A stretch of 64,000 nt of DNA, from the NCBI RefSeq assembly GCF_051488685.1, contig NZ_JBPSEH010000008.1, forward strand, positions 171,750 to 235,749. Direction: 5' to 3'. Shown one piece after another: positions 33,613-41,637 of this stretch. Every line of letters begins with the position of its first letter. The stretch's first letter is position 1. Source of the DNA: Melioribacter sp051488685. Its GTDB lineage: Bacteria > Bacteroidota > Ignavibacteria > Ignavibacteriales > Melioribacteraceae. A model generated the notes under the pieces. It made no database searches. It saw nothing but the letters and a program-made list of their open reading frames with translations, and was not told the origin of the DNA. The position numbers and the translations under genes are program-made.

Positions 33613-34932
33613 ATGACTAAAAGAAAAGTAATTATTATGGGGGCAGCGGGACGCGATTTCCATAATTTCAATGTCTATTTCAGGGACAATGAAAACTACG
33701 ATGTGGTTGCTTTTACAGCAACACAGATCCCTAACATCGATGGAAGAGTTTATCCTGCCGAACTCGCAGGTAAACTATATCCAGACGGTATTAAAATATA
33801 CGACGAAAGTGAACTCGTCGATTTAATTAGAACGCTCAAAGCAGACGAAGTAGTATTTGCTTATTCTGACGTCCCTTTTGAATACGTTATGACAAAGGCT
33901 TCAATAGTTAATGCTGCTGGTGCTTCATTCAGGTTGATGGGTGCTAATGAAACGATGATTAAAAGTAGCAAACCGGTTATTTCGGTACTCGCTGTGCGAA
34001 CTGGATGCGGTAAATCTCAAACTTCCAGAAAAATCGTAAAATTATTATCCGAAGCGGGCAAAAAAGTTGTAGCAATACGTCATCCAATGCCCTATGGCGA
34101 TCTGGTCAAACAAAAAGTACAACGCTTTGCTTCTTATGAGGACCTGGATAAATATGAATGTACAATTGAAGAACGAGAAGAATACGAACCACATATTGCA
34201 CGCGGAGGTGTGATTTATGCAGGCGTCGATTACGAAGCTATTCTCAGACAAGCAGAAAAAGAAGCTGATATAATTCTGTGGGATGGCGGCAATAATGACA
34301 TGTCGTTTTATCATTCCGACCTTACATTTACGGTGGTCGATCCGCATCGCCCCGGTCACGAATTGAAATATTATCCAGGAAATACTTCACTTCGAATGGC
34401 AGATGCGGTTATAATTAATAAAATCGATTCAGCAACTAAAGAGGGTATTGAAACGGTAAGAGAAAATGTTCACAATGTAAATCCAAATGCAGTGATTATC
34501 GAAGCTGCATCACCCATTATGGTAGACAAACCTGAATTAATAACAGGCAAACGCGTTCTGGTAGTCGAAGATGGTCCAACATTAACTCACGGCGAGATGA
34601 AATATGGAGCTGGTACTGTAATTGCTCAGAGATTGAATGCAAAAGAGATTGTGGATCCACGACCTTACACCGTTAAATCGATCGCCGATACATACAAAAA
34701 ATATCCAAATATTGGCAAATTGCTTCCTGCTATGGGATACGGCGAGCAACAAATCAAAGATCTCGAAGAAACAATTAACCGTACTGATTGTGACTCGGTT
34801 GTAATCGGTACTCCAATCGACCTGGGGCGAATTCTTAAAATCAATAAACCTACAACAAGAGTAATGTATGAGCTCGACGAGAAAGGAGAAGTTACTGTCG
34901 AATCCGTTCTAAGGTCGAGAGGTTTGTTATGA
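33613..34932 (+). CDS. Cyclic 2,3-diphosphoglycerate-synthetase-like P-loop GTPase
   Basis: A 439-residue P-loop NTPase related to archaeal cyclic 2,3-diphosphoglycerate synthetase. An N-terminal Rossmann-like part (KVIIMGAAGRDFHNFNVYFRD) precedes the P-loop GCGKS (residues 131-135, AVRTGCGKSQTSRK); later come ADIILWDGGNNDMSFY and NKID (AVIINKIDSATKEG). In bacteria the product of this family is not established. It overlaps carbamate kinase by 4 bp (ATGA) and so is functionally tied to carbamoyl-phosphate metabolism here. A chaperone or activator role is as likely as cDPG synthesis. Confidence 0.8.
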   Translation: MTKRKVIIMGAAGRDFHNFNVYFRDNENYDVVAFTATQIPNIDGRVYPAELAGKLYPDGIKIYDESELVDLIRTLKADEVVFAYSDVPFEYVMTKASIVNAAGASFRLMGANETMIKSSKPVISVLAVRTGCGKSQTSRKIVKLLSEAGKKVVAIRHPMPYGDLVKQKVQRFASYEDLDKYECTIEEREEYEPHIARGGVIYAGVDYEAILRQAEKEADIILWDGGNNDMSFYHSDLTFTVVDPHRPGHELKYYPGNTSLRMADAVIINKIDSATKEGIETVRENVHNVNPNAVIIEAASPIMVDKPELITGKRVLVVEDGPTLTHGEMKYGAGTVIAQRLNAKEIVDPRPYTVKSIADTYKKYPNIGKLLPAMGYGEQQIKDLEETINRTDCDSVVIGTPIDLGRILKINKPTTRVMYELDEKGEVTVESVLRSRGLL

Positions 34933-35876
34933 ATAAAATAGCCGTTGTCGCATTGGGCGGGAATGCCCTTTTGAGGGGGGACGAAGCAGGAACAATCGAG
35001 CAGCAAGAGAAGCATACGCTCGAAACCTGTGAAAAATTAATAGGTTTGTTAAAAAACGGTTATAACCTCGTTCTAACTCACGGCAATGGACCACAAGTTG
35101 GCAATATTCTACTCAGAAACGAAGCCGGCTACAATCAATTTAATATTCCCAAAATGCCTCTCGATATCTGTGTGGCCGATTCCCAGGGTGGAATCGGCTA
35201 TATGATCGAAAGGCAAATGCGTAATGCAATGAGCAAGACCGACATTCAAAGAAACGTCCTGGCAATCATTACGCAGGTTCTTATCGATATTAACGATCCA
35301 GCATTTCAAAATCCGACTAAACCGATTGGAAGATTTTATTCTAAAGAAGAAGCCAGCAGCCTTAACAGAGAAAAAGGCTGGATATTCAAAGAAGATCCAG
35401 CTGGAAGAGGATGGAGGAGAGTGGTTCCTTCACCTAAGCCTGTTGACATTATGAATAAACAGGTAATTAAAGAAATGGTAGAAAGGGGGCATATTGTAAT
35501 TGGTGTCGGAGGAGGCGGAATACCGGTTTACTGGCATCAAGATACCAAATACCTCGAAGCTATCGAAGCGGTTATCGATAAAGACCTGGCCTCAGGTTTA
35601 CTTGCCAGCGAAATTAACGCCGACCGTTTCTACATTATTACGGATGTACCAAAAGTTTATATCAATTATAAAAAAGAAGACCAGAAGCAGCTGGATCAAT
35701 TGAGTGTTACAGAAGCCAAAAAATTATACGACGGCGGGCACTTTCCGCCCGGAAGCATGGGACCGAAAATTCTTGCTGCAATTCAGTTCGTCGAAAAAAC
35801 TGGTAACGAAGCCATCATAACAAATCAGGAAGAAATTGAAAAAGATAACTGCGGAACGAGAATTATTCCTTCATAA
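34929..35876 (+). CDS. arcC: Carbamate kinase
   Basis: A 315-residue amino-acid kinase family enzyme that interconverts carbamoyl phosphate plus ADP with carbamate plus ATP. It has AVVALGGNALL at the start, TLTHGNGPQVGNILLRNE, VIGVGGGGIPVY, and AVIDKDLASGLLASEINAD, all typical of carbamate kinase and absent from acetylglutamate kinases. It sits between the GTPase (ATGA overlap) and ornithine carbamoyltransferase. No arginine deiminase is in the window, so the set may make ATP from citrulline or supply carbamoyl phosphate. Confidence 0.95.
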   Translation: MNKIAVVALGGNALLRGDEAGTIEQQEKHTLETCEKLIGLLKNGYNLVLTHGNGPQVGNILLRNEAGYNQFNIPKMPLDICVADSQGGIGYMIERQMRNAMSKTDIQRNVLAIITQVLIDINDPAFQNPTKPIGRFYSKEEASSLNREKGWIFKEDPAGRGWRRVVPSPKPVDIMNKQVIKEMVERGHIVIGVGGGGIPVYWHQDTKYLEAIEAVIDKDLASGLLASEINADRFYIITDVPKVYINYKKEDQKQLDQLSVTEAKKLYDGGHFPPGSMGPKILAAIQFVEKTGNEAIITNQEEIEKDNCGTRIIPS

Positions 35877-35924
35877 TTAATTCTTTTTTTTATTTTTGTA
35901 TAAAATCAAAATTTCAGGTGAACT

Positions 35925-36857
35925 ATGGCAATTAATATGAAAGGGAAAGATCTTATTTCCATCAACGATTTAACAGTTGAGGAAATTTATCAAATATTCG
36001 ACTTATCGAAGTCTTTGAAAGAAAAACAATTAACGGGCGAACCACATCGTCTATTGGAAGGAAAAACTTTAGGGATGATTTTTCATAAACGCTCGACAAG
36101 AACCAGGATATCGTTTGAAACAGGAATTTACCAATTGGGTGGACTGGGACTTTATTTTGGACCTGACGATCTGCAACTAGGCAAATCTGAAAATATCCAC
36201 GATACTGCAAAAGTATTGTCGAGATATTTGAATGGTATAATGATCAGAACTTTTTCGCACGATGATGTTATCGAATTAGCAAAATATGCTGACATTCCAG
36301 TAATAAATGGATTGACAGATTTGCTTCATCCCTGCCAGGTATTGACGGATCTATTTACTATTCTTGAAAAGAAAAGAAAGCTGCAGGGTCTTAAACTGGC
36401 ATATATCGGGGACGGAAACAATATGGCCCACTCTTTACTTCACGGCTGTTCAAAAGTAGGAATGGATATAGCTATTGCCTCGCCGTCGGGATATATGCCG
36501 AAAAAAGAAATTGTGGAGAATTCAAAGAAGAATGCCAATTATATGGGCAGTAAAATATTAATTACATCAGATCCAGTAGAAGCCGTTAAAGATGCCGATA
36601 TTGTTTACACCGACGTATGGGCAAGTATGGGTCAGGAAGCCGAAGCAAATGAACGTCGTAAACATTTTGAAAAATATCAAGTCAATAATGAACTAATTAA
36701 ATTCGCCAAAGATGATTATCTGTTTATGCATTGTCTGCCTGCTCACAGAGGTGATGAAGTAACTGATGAAGTCATTGACTCGCCTAATTCAGTTGTATTT
36801 GACGAAGCAGAAAACAGATTACATGTACAGAAAGCGATAATGGCACTTGTTATGTAA
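35925..36857 (+). CDS. argF: Ornithine carbamoyltransferase
   Basis: A 310-residue transcarbamylase. The carbamoyl-phosphate motif is STRTR (residues 57-61, FHKRSTRTRISFE). LTDLLHPCQVLTD is the HPxQ motif, and FMHCLPAHRGDEVTDEV supplies the ornithine-site HCLPAHRG, which separates it from the acetylornithine and aspartate enzymes. It could work in arginine synthesis or, with arcC 48 bp upstream, in citrulline breakdown. The start ATG has AGGTG upstream. Confidence 0.95.
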   Translation: MAINMKGKDLISINDLTVEEIYQIFDLSKSLKEKQLTGEPHRLLEGKTLGMIFHKRSTRTRISFETGIYQLGGLGLYFGPDDLQLGKSENIHDTAKVLSRYLNGIMIRTFSHDDVIELAKYADIPVINGLTDLLHPCQVLTDLFTILEKKRKLQGLKLAYIGDGNNMAHSLLHGCSKVGMDIAIASPSGYMPKKEIVENSKKNANYMGSKILITSDPVEAVKDADIVYTDVWASMGQEAEANERRKHFEKYQVNNELIKFAKDDYLFMHCLPAHRGDEVTDEVIDSPNSVVFDEAENRLHVQKAIMALVM

Positions 36858-36873
36858 TTTTGTATGAAATTGT

Positions 36874-36905
36874 TTTGATTTTATTCCTCTTTTTCTATAG
36901 ATTTG
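36874..36905 (+). promoter_or_regulatory. Promoter of tRNA-Phe
   Basis: TTTG at 36874-36877, 20 bp, then TAGATTTG (36898-36905), an exact TAnnTTTG. Transcription would begin near 36912, about 30 bp before the tRNA. Confidence 0.6.
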
Positions 36906-36941
36906 TTGCCACAATTTAATAGCCTAAGGCAATTTAAATTT

Positions 36942-37014
36942 GGGCAGATAGCTCAGTCGGTAGAGCAAAGGACTGAAAATCCTTGTGTCGGCGGTTCGAT
37001 TCCGTCTCTGCCCA
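36942..37014 (+). tRNA. tRNA-Phe (GAA)
   Basis: A 73-nt cloverleaf. The acceptor stem is GGGCAGA/TCTGCCC with discriminator A, the D-arm AGCTCAGTCGGTAGAGC, the anticodon stem AGGAC/ATCCT region with loop carrying GAA, and the T-loop GGTTCGATTCC. CCA is not encoded. The gene has its own promoter and terminator. Partial copies of its 3' end follow in tandem. Confidence 0.95.
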
Positions 37015-37285
37015 CATAAAAAAAGGATGAAAAAAAATCATCCTTTTTTCGTTTTAAAGGATAAGGCGGTTCGATGGAGTTTACCACGCCGCAGGCGTGG
37101 TCTCTGCCCACATAAAAAAAGGATGAAAAAAAATCATCCTTTTTTCGTTTTAAAGGATAAGGCGGTTCGATGGAGTTTACCGCGCCGCAGGCGTGGTCTC
37201 TGCCCACATAAAAAAAGGATGAAAAAAAATCATCCTTTTTTCGTTTTAAAGAATAAGGTGGTTTGATGGAGTTTACCACGCAGGC
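37015..37285 (+). repeat. 96-bp tandem array of tRNA-Phe 3' ends with palindromic T-arm
   Basis: After the intact tRNA-Phe, the piece from its T-arm start (GGCGGTTCGA) through the acceptor end and terminator recurs with an exact 96-bp period: the string TCTCTGCCCA lies at 37005, 37101 and 37197. In the copies the 3' half of the T-arm is replaced by 25 bp ending in a hairpin, CCACGCC-GCA-GGCGTGG. The second copy reads CCGCGCC, which keeps pairing through G-U. The third unit breaks off after TTACCACG. The copies cannot fold as tRNA. The rest of the gap to 37473 is AT-rich and shows no further feature. Confidence 0.9.
37018..37049 (+). terminator. Terminator of tRNA-Phe
   Basis: A-run, GGATGA (37025-37030), A7 loop, TCATCC (37038-37043), then T6. 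The same hairpin recurs 96 and 192 bp further on within the tandem copies. Confidence 0.8.
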
Positions 37286-37473
37286 ATCTGATATGGCTGT
37301 TCTAAACTACAAATGAATTTACATTGTCAAAAAAAGAAAATTGTGATCAAATCATAAGCATAAAATAACAATTGAATTATAAAATGTAAGTTGAACTTTT
37401 AGGGTGAATTTAATGTAAAGTGACAAGTATTTCTTATATTTCATCTGTTAAATTCATAAGATTATTATTAACA

Positions 37474-38139
37474 ATGCAGAAACCACACGAAAGAATAAAT
37501 GATATTTTATTAGGACCTTTAGAAAGACCAGCCCTAAAATGGTTAGCCTCCAAAATGCCAGCATTCGTAACCCCCGACAAGTTAACATTATTTGGATTGT
37601 TTGGATCCTTTTTGACAGGACTCAGTTATTATCTAACAAATTACAATAAGAATTATTTATGGCTGGCGAGTTTAGGACTTGTTATTAATTGGTTTGGTGA
37701 TAGCCTGGATGGCACAGTAGCTCGTTTCCGGCATATCGAAAGACCACGCTACGGTTTTTTTATCGATCACACTCTCGATTCGGTAAGTATGATTTTCATT
37801 GCTTTTGGAATAGGTCTTTCGCCTTATGCTCATTTTGAATTTCTTTTAATTGCATTACTCAGTTATTTCCTTATGTCGATTCTCGTTTATATCAGAACAT
37901 ATATACAGGGCATCTTCAGATTGTCGTATTACAAAATAGGTCCCACCGAAGTAAGAGTGCTCATTATAATTTTGAATACAATTCTATATTATTTTGGAGC
38001 TTTCCCATTTTTATTGGGGAGAAGAATTATCACTATAATTGATTTAGCTGCACTTGTACTGGCTGTAGGTTTATTTATCATATACATTGCTTCTGTAATA
38101 ATCGAGGGGCAAAAACTGAAAGATGAGGAAAAAAAATGA
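37474..38139 (+). CDS. CDP-alcohol phosphatidyltransferase family protein
   Basis: A 221-residue multi-pass membrane enzyme. The family signature DG-x2-AR-x8-G-x3-D-x3-D is seen as SLDGTVARFRHIERPRYGFFIDHTLD, with all the metal-binding Asp residues. About five to six hydrophobic helices follow. It joins a CDP-activated lipid to an alcohol at the inner membrane. The acceptor (glycerol phosphate, inositol, choline or other) cannot be read from sequence. I take ATG 37474; an in-frame GTG at 37420 would add 18 residues without support. A hairpin element follows the stop. Confidence 0.82.
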   Translation: MQKPHERINDILLGPLERPALKWLASKMPAFVTPDKLTLFGLFGSFLTGLSYYLTNYNKNYLWLASLGLVINWFGDSLDGTVARFRHIERPRYGFFIDHTLDSVSMIFIAFGIGLSPYAHFEFLLIALLSYFLMSILVYIRTYIQGIFRLSYYKIGPTEVRVLIIILNTILYYFGAFPFLLGRRIITIIDLAALVLAVGLFIIYIASVIIEGQKLKDEEKK

Positions 38140-38140
38140 A

Positions 38141-38244
38141 TTCGGAGCTGTCCAGAAAGTAAAAAGCTCGCTGAATAATTCGTGAAAATATGTGAAATTA
38201 ATCTCCTTTTTCTTTGACGGAGATCATTTTTAGACAGCTCCGAA
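38141..38244. repeat. 104-bp element with 12-bp perfect terminal inverted repeats
   Basis: TTCGGAGCTGTC (38141-38152) is exactly reversed as GACAGCTCCGAA (38233-38244), followed by CTTTTT. It fills the gap between two convergent genes, so it could be a two-way terminator. The ends also resemble the GGGGCTGTCTAAAA-type termini of small transposon remnants and of the element at 58503-58578. Confidence 0.6.
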
Positions 38245-38252
38245 CTTTTTAA

Positions 38253-39413
38253 TCAAAATGCAGAAATTATTCCGAGACTAAACTGAGCAAACTCGTCTTT
38301 TATATTGTATGTACATTCACCAATTACTCTGACATTTCGATTTAACAAATGGCCAATACTAAGTGTAGCAGTTTTATAGTCGAGCGCATTCCATTCTGAA
38401 TCGACCCAATTGAAAAGAGCCACACTGTACCATTTACTTTCGTCACCATTTGGACTATAAATTAATTCTGCCATTCCGCCTTTTGTTGCGATGTCTCTGT
38501 TGAAATAAGTGGCTTGTTTGTCATTCCGATATAGATACTGAAAATTTAATTCCAATTGATTTTCAAACGTCAGAGTAAAATCGGTTCCAAAGGAATAAAA
38601 CTCATTTGTAAAATTATAACCAAAATCGTCTTCAATTTCGTCGTTACCATAATAACCAAATGCACCGAGCCTGAAACTGTTGTTTATATCCTGCGATATT
38701 CGCATAAAGAAATTTTTGTATTTGTCGTCATCGAATATTTTAAGATTATTTGCTTCGCCTATTCCATTGCCGTTAAGTATTTCCAGAATAATGTCGGTTC
38801 CTGTGGGAGCGCCGTAAGTAATCATTAATCCTCTATCGTAAGTTAAAGCCGATCTGGCGTAGGCGGGTTTGGCTTTGTATATTGTATAATCTTCGAGTGT
38901 CAGTCTCAATTCTCTTTTAAATAGTGGATCGGAAATCTGGAATTGTCCTAAATATATGTCGAGGTTGTATCCAAAAAGGTCGTTATACATCAAGAATGCA
39001 TCTTCGATTCCTGCTATTTCACCTCTCTCGCTAAAAAAGAAATAGAAATAATAAGAAATCTTATTCGATAGTTCCCCGCCAGAAAGTAATTTTAATATGT
39101 AAGGTGCAGTAAAATCAAATTTATCCGAATTATTCATGTTGTAAGTTGTATAACCTTCCAGTCTTATAGCAAATGGTAATTCCCTGATCAGAAAGAGATC
39201 GTTGTCGCCAGTGTTGACGTAATATCGAGGGGCTTCTTCTTCGGATAATCTAAAACCATTACCTGCGAATTCGTCACCGTAAGGTTTCAATTTTGGAAAG
39301 GGCGCATGGCATGTTTGGCAACTCATTCTGTACTTTCTTGCAAAAGCAGGGATACCGTACATAAATTCAGCGGAAAAGAGGAGCAATAAAAAAAGAAAGA
39401 GTAATCTTTTCAT
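38253..39413 (-). CDS. Outer-membrane monoheme cytochrome-porin fusion, Cyc2-like
   Basis: A 386-residue secreted protein. A signal peptide (about residues 1-20) is followed by a single c-type heme site CQTCH (C32, C35, H36) in IPAFARKYRMSCQTCHAPFPKLKPYGDEF. Some 330 residues of alternating beta-strand pattern rich in Tyr, Asn and Phe come next and end in Phe, as in outer-membrane barrels. This layout is that of Cyc2-type fused cytochrome-porins, which pass electrons across the outer membrane. It lies 16 bp behind the pentaheme cytochrome gene, which could be its periplasmic partner. An upstream in-frame start (39500) would cost the signal peptide. Confidence 0.8.
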   Translation of the reverse strand: MKRLLFLFLLLLFSAEFMYGIPAFARKYRMSCQTCHAPFPKLKPYGDEFAGNGFRLSEEEAPRYYVNTGDNDLFLIRELPFAIRLEGYTTYNMNNSDKFDFTAPYILKLLSGGELSNKISYYFYFFFSERGEIAGIEDAFLMYNDLFGYNLDIYLGQFQISDPLFKRELRLTLEDYTIYKAKPAYARSALTYDRGLMITYGAPTGTDIILEILNGNGIGEANNLKIFDDDKYKNFFMRISQDINNSFRLGAFGYYGNDEIEDDFGYNFTNEFYSFGTDFTLTFENQLELNFQYLYRNDKQATYFNRDIATKGGMAELIYSPNGDESKWYSVALFNWVDSEWNALDYKTATLSIGHLLNRNVRVIGECTYNIKDEFAQFSLGIISAF

Positions 39414-39429
39414 TTTAATATTCCCGTTT

Positions 39430-40752
39430 TTATGGTAAAATTTCAATTTCGGTTGAGTGTCTGTTAACTTCCACAACTCTGGATTCTTCCTCCGGTACAC
39501 CGAGAAAATCTGCTACCGGTTTAACCAGAAGCTGATAATTTAAAACTGCCGTAACTGTTAGTTTGCCCGGCGGTGCGTCATTTGGGATATTGAATGTAAA
39601 TGTTTCAATTTTAGTCTCACGTGGGCCAATTCTGTAGTCTACTCCGAGTGAGGCGGTGTTCCACTGTTGAATTGTCATTCTGCCTTTAGGGTCGAAATAG
39701 GGCATTCTAAAAATTCTGTCACCTGATGGTATACCATCTCGTTCGACTCCTTTAAAGTCAGGAATGTTAAGCGCAATTCCCATATCCTGATAAGCCAGCG
39801 ATTTGTCTGCAATAGTATATTCCTCTCCTTCAAATCCTTTTTTATCCACCGGTAAATGATAAACTTTCCCATTTGCGTCTACTGCTTCAACATGCAGCCA
39901 TACGATTCGGTCTTCAACCGAGCCGGTTGGGAATTTATGACCTGTCTTTTGATTGAAAAGAGCTAAGGTAAATTTTACAGTTTCTCCAGGTTCAGCCTGG
40001 CGTGTATCGGGATTAATCCGTAATTCTATAACTCCGCGAATTTTGCCCGGGTCGTGAGCACCGTGGAAAAGATGAAGCTTGGCGTCTTTATAAGTAGGTC
40101 CCATAGATGCAGTTTTCATCTCACTCTTAGTCATATGGCAATCCTGACATTGTACGCCTTCTTTGTAATATGGTCCATCTTTCCATTCCAGTTGAGTTGA
40201 TTTTACCCATACGTCATAAGGACTTTTTTCGTTGTGACAGATGCCGCAAAAATCACCGCTCTTATGGAGTTCTGTAATTTCGATTTCATGAACGGGTGAA
40301 TCGACTGTATTTTTCCTTGATGTATATTTTATTTTACCCGGTTCGATTATGTAATTGAAATTATATGGCACATCTCCCGAATAGCCTTTTATACTATGGC
40401 AAACATCACATGACACCGATTCATTTGCACGTGAATTTTTTTCAGGCAATGGAGGTGGAGTATCCCCAACTACGTATGCAATTGGAGAATGGCAACCATT
40501 ACAGCCCGCTTTTACTTCAGCTACTTTTTCGTCTTTCTCTGCATGGGGCACAGCCAATTTAAAATATTCAATTTCATCCCATTTATGTGTGTATGCCTGA
40601 GACATCATTGCCTGTTTCCATTGTTGATAAAAATCGTTGTGACACGAACGGCAGAATTCGGGATTCTTAAAATCTTCATAAGAAAATTTTTTCACTCCCG
40701 ACTGAGCTTTTATTAATCCTACAATCAATAAAAATAAGATGAGTTTTTTCAT
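39430..40752 (-). CDS. Periplasmic pentaheme c-type cytochrome
   Basis: A 440-residue exported protein with a signal peptide (MKKLILFLLIVGLIKAQ) and five heme sites: CRSCH (34-38), CNGCH (84-88), CDVCH (115-119), CGICH (169-173) and CQDCH (202-206). The spacing resembles the cytochrome c554/multiheme family. The second half (about 230-440) lacks hemes and looks like a beta-sandwich domain (KFTLALFNQKTGHKFPTGSVEDRIVWLHVEAVD). GGAGGG precedes the start on the minus strand. It is the promoter-proximal gene of a two-gene unit with the cytochrome-porin. Confidence 0.88.
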   Translation of the reverse strand: MKKLILFLLIVGLIKAQSGVKKFSYEDFKNPEFCRSCHNDFYQQWKQAMMSQAYTHKWDEIEYFKLAVPHAEKDEKVAEVKAGCNGCHSPIAYVVGDTPPPLPEKNSRANESVSCDVCHSIKGYSGDVPYNFNYIIEPGKIKYTSRKNTVDSPVHEIEITELHKSGDFCGICHNEKSPYDVWVKSTQLEWKDGPYYKEGVQCQDCHMTKSEMKTASMGPTYKDAKLHLFHGAHDPGKIRGVIELRINPDTRQAEPGETVKFTLALFNQKTGHKFPTGSVEDRIVWLHVEAVDANGKVYHLPVDKKGFEGEEYTIADKSLAYQDMGIALNIPDFKGVERDGIPSGDRIFRMPYFDPKGRMTIQQWNTASLGVDYRIGPRETKIETFTFNIPNDAPPGKLTVTAVLNYQLLVKPVADFLGVPEEESRVVEVNRHSTEIEILP

Positions 40753-40896
40753 GTTTCCCTCCGGATTTAATGAGAGGTTAATCTCTTGTTTAATTTAATT
40801 ATCGCTTTTACCAGTGTCAAGGATTATTTTATCGATATAAATTTTGTTCTCTATTATGCAGAACTTATTTTTATATTGTTATCCTAAAAAGAATTT

Positions 40897-41634
40897 ATGA
40901 TAAAAATTATTCAGAGCAAATTATTTCAGAAATTTGAAAATATCGTCTTCGGATTTTCAACAAAAATAGGACTCGGAAGAAAAGGTCCATTTTATTTTAA
41001 TCTGTCGTATAACGTAGGTGACGATGAAAAGGTCGTCAAAGAAAACAGGGATGCGTTTTTCGGAGCCTTAGGTATTGAACCTGAAAATGTAGCTTATCAA
41101 AGGCAAGTTCATTCGGACCATATTCTAATTGTTAACAAAGGTGGATTCGCAGGAGAATCCGACGCAATGATTACAACCAATACAAGAATTGCACTGGCTA
41201 TCTCTTCGGCAGATTGTGTCCCGATTTTTATGTATGACAAAAAAAATAAAGTTATAGCAGGAATTCATTCAGGCTGGAGGGGTACAAAGGCAAATATTCT
41301 CGGTAAAACTCTCGATCTTTTAATAAATAAATTCAATACTCAGGTCGATTCACTCTTTGTATATATTGGTCCCTCAATATCGAAAGAAAATTATGAAGTC
41401 GGTCTGGATGTAGCATCTCAATTCGATGAAAAATATTTATCGAAAAACAATGGGAAATATTACCTGGATTTGCGACAAGTATGCCTCGATGTTTTGGTTG
41501 ATTATCAAATTCGAGAATTGAACATCGAAGTTTATGAAGGTTGTACATTTAACGAAAAAGATTTGCTCCACTCTTACCGAAGAGACGGAAAAATGTCAGG
41601 GAGAGCTCTTGGCTTAATTTATATGAAGGAATAA
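40897..41634 (+). CDS. pgeF: PgeF/YfiH laccase-domain protein
   Basis: A 245-residue member of the YfiH family (purine nucleoside phosphorylase / peptidoglycan editing factor). Zinc-site residues occur in ISSADCVPIFMYD, IAGIHSGWRGTKANI, and the early RQVHSDHI. Members cleave purine nucleosides; in E. coli the protein removes mis-inserted L-Ser from peptidoglycan precursors. It begins a run of tightly packed + strand genes (pgeF, EamA, folB, folK, kinase). Confidence 0.9.
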   Translation: MIKIIQSKLFQKFENIVFGFSTKIGLGRKGPFYFNLSYNVGDDEKVVKENRDAFFGALGIEPENVAYQRQVHSDHILIVNKGGFAGESDAMITTNTRIALAISSADCVPIFMYDKKNKVIAGIHSGWRGTKANILGKTLDLLINKFNTQVDSLFVYIGPSISKENYEVGLDVASQFDEKYLSKNNGKYYLDLRQVCLDVLVDYQIRELNIEVYEGCTFNEKDLLHSYRRDGKMSGRALGLIYMKE

Positions 41635-41637
41635 AGT

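Noticed and set aside
36953..37279. Minus-strand open frame of 108 codons with internal repeats
   Set aside because: It is the antisense of tRNA-Phe and its tandem copies; the repeated protein pattern comes from the 96-bp DNA repeat (a multiple of three). A plus-strand frame over the same array is rejected for the same reason.
36942..37285. CRISPR array interpretation of the 96-bp repeats
   Set aside because: Units are contiguous without variable spacers, derive from tRNA-Phe, and no cas genes are nearby.
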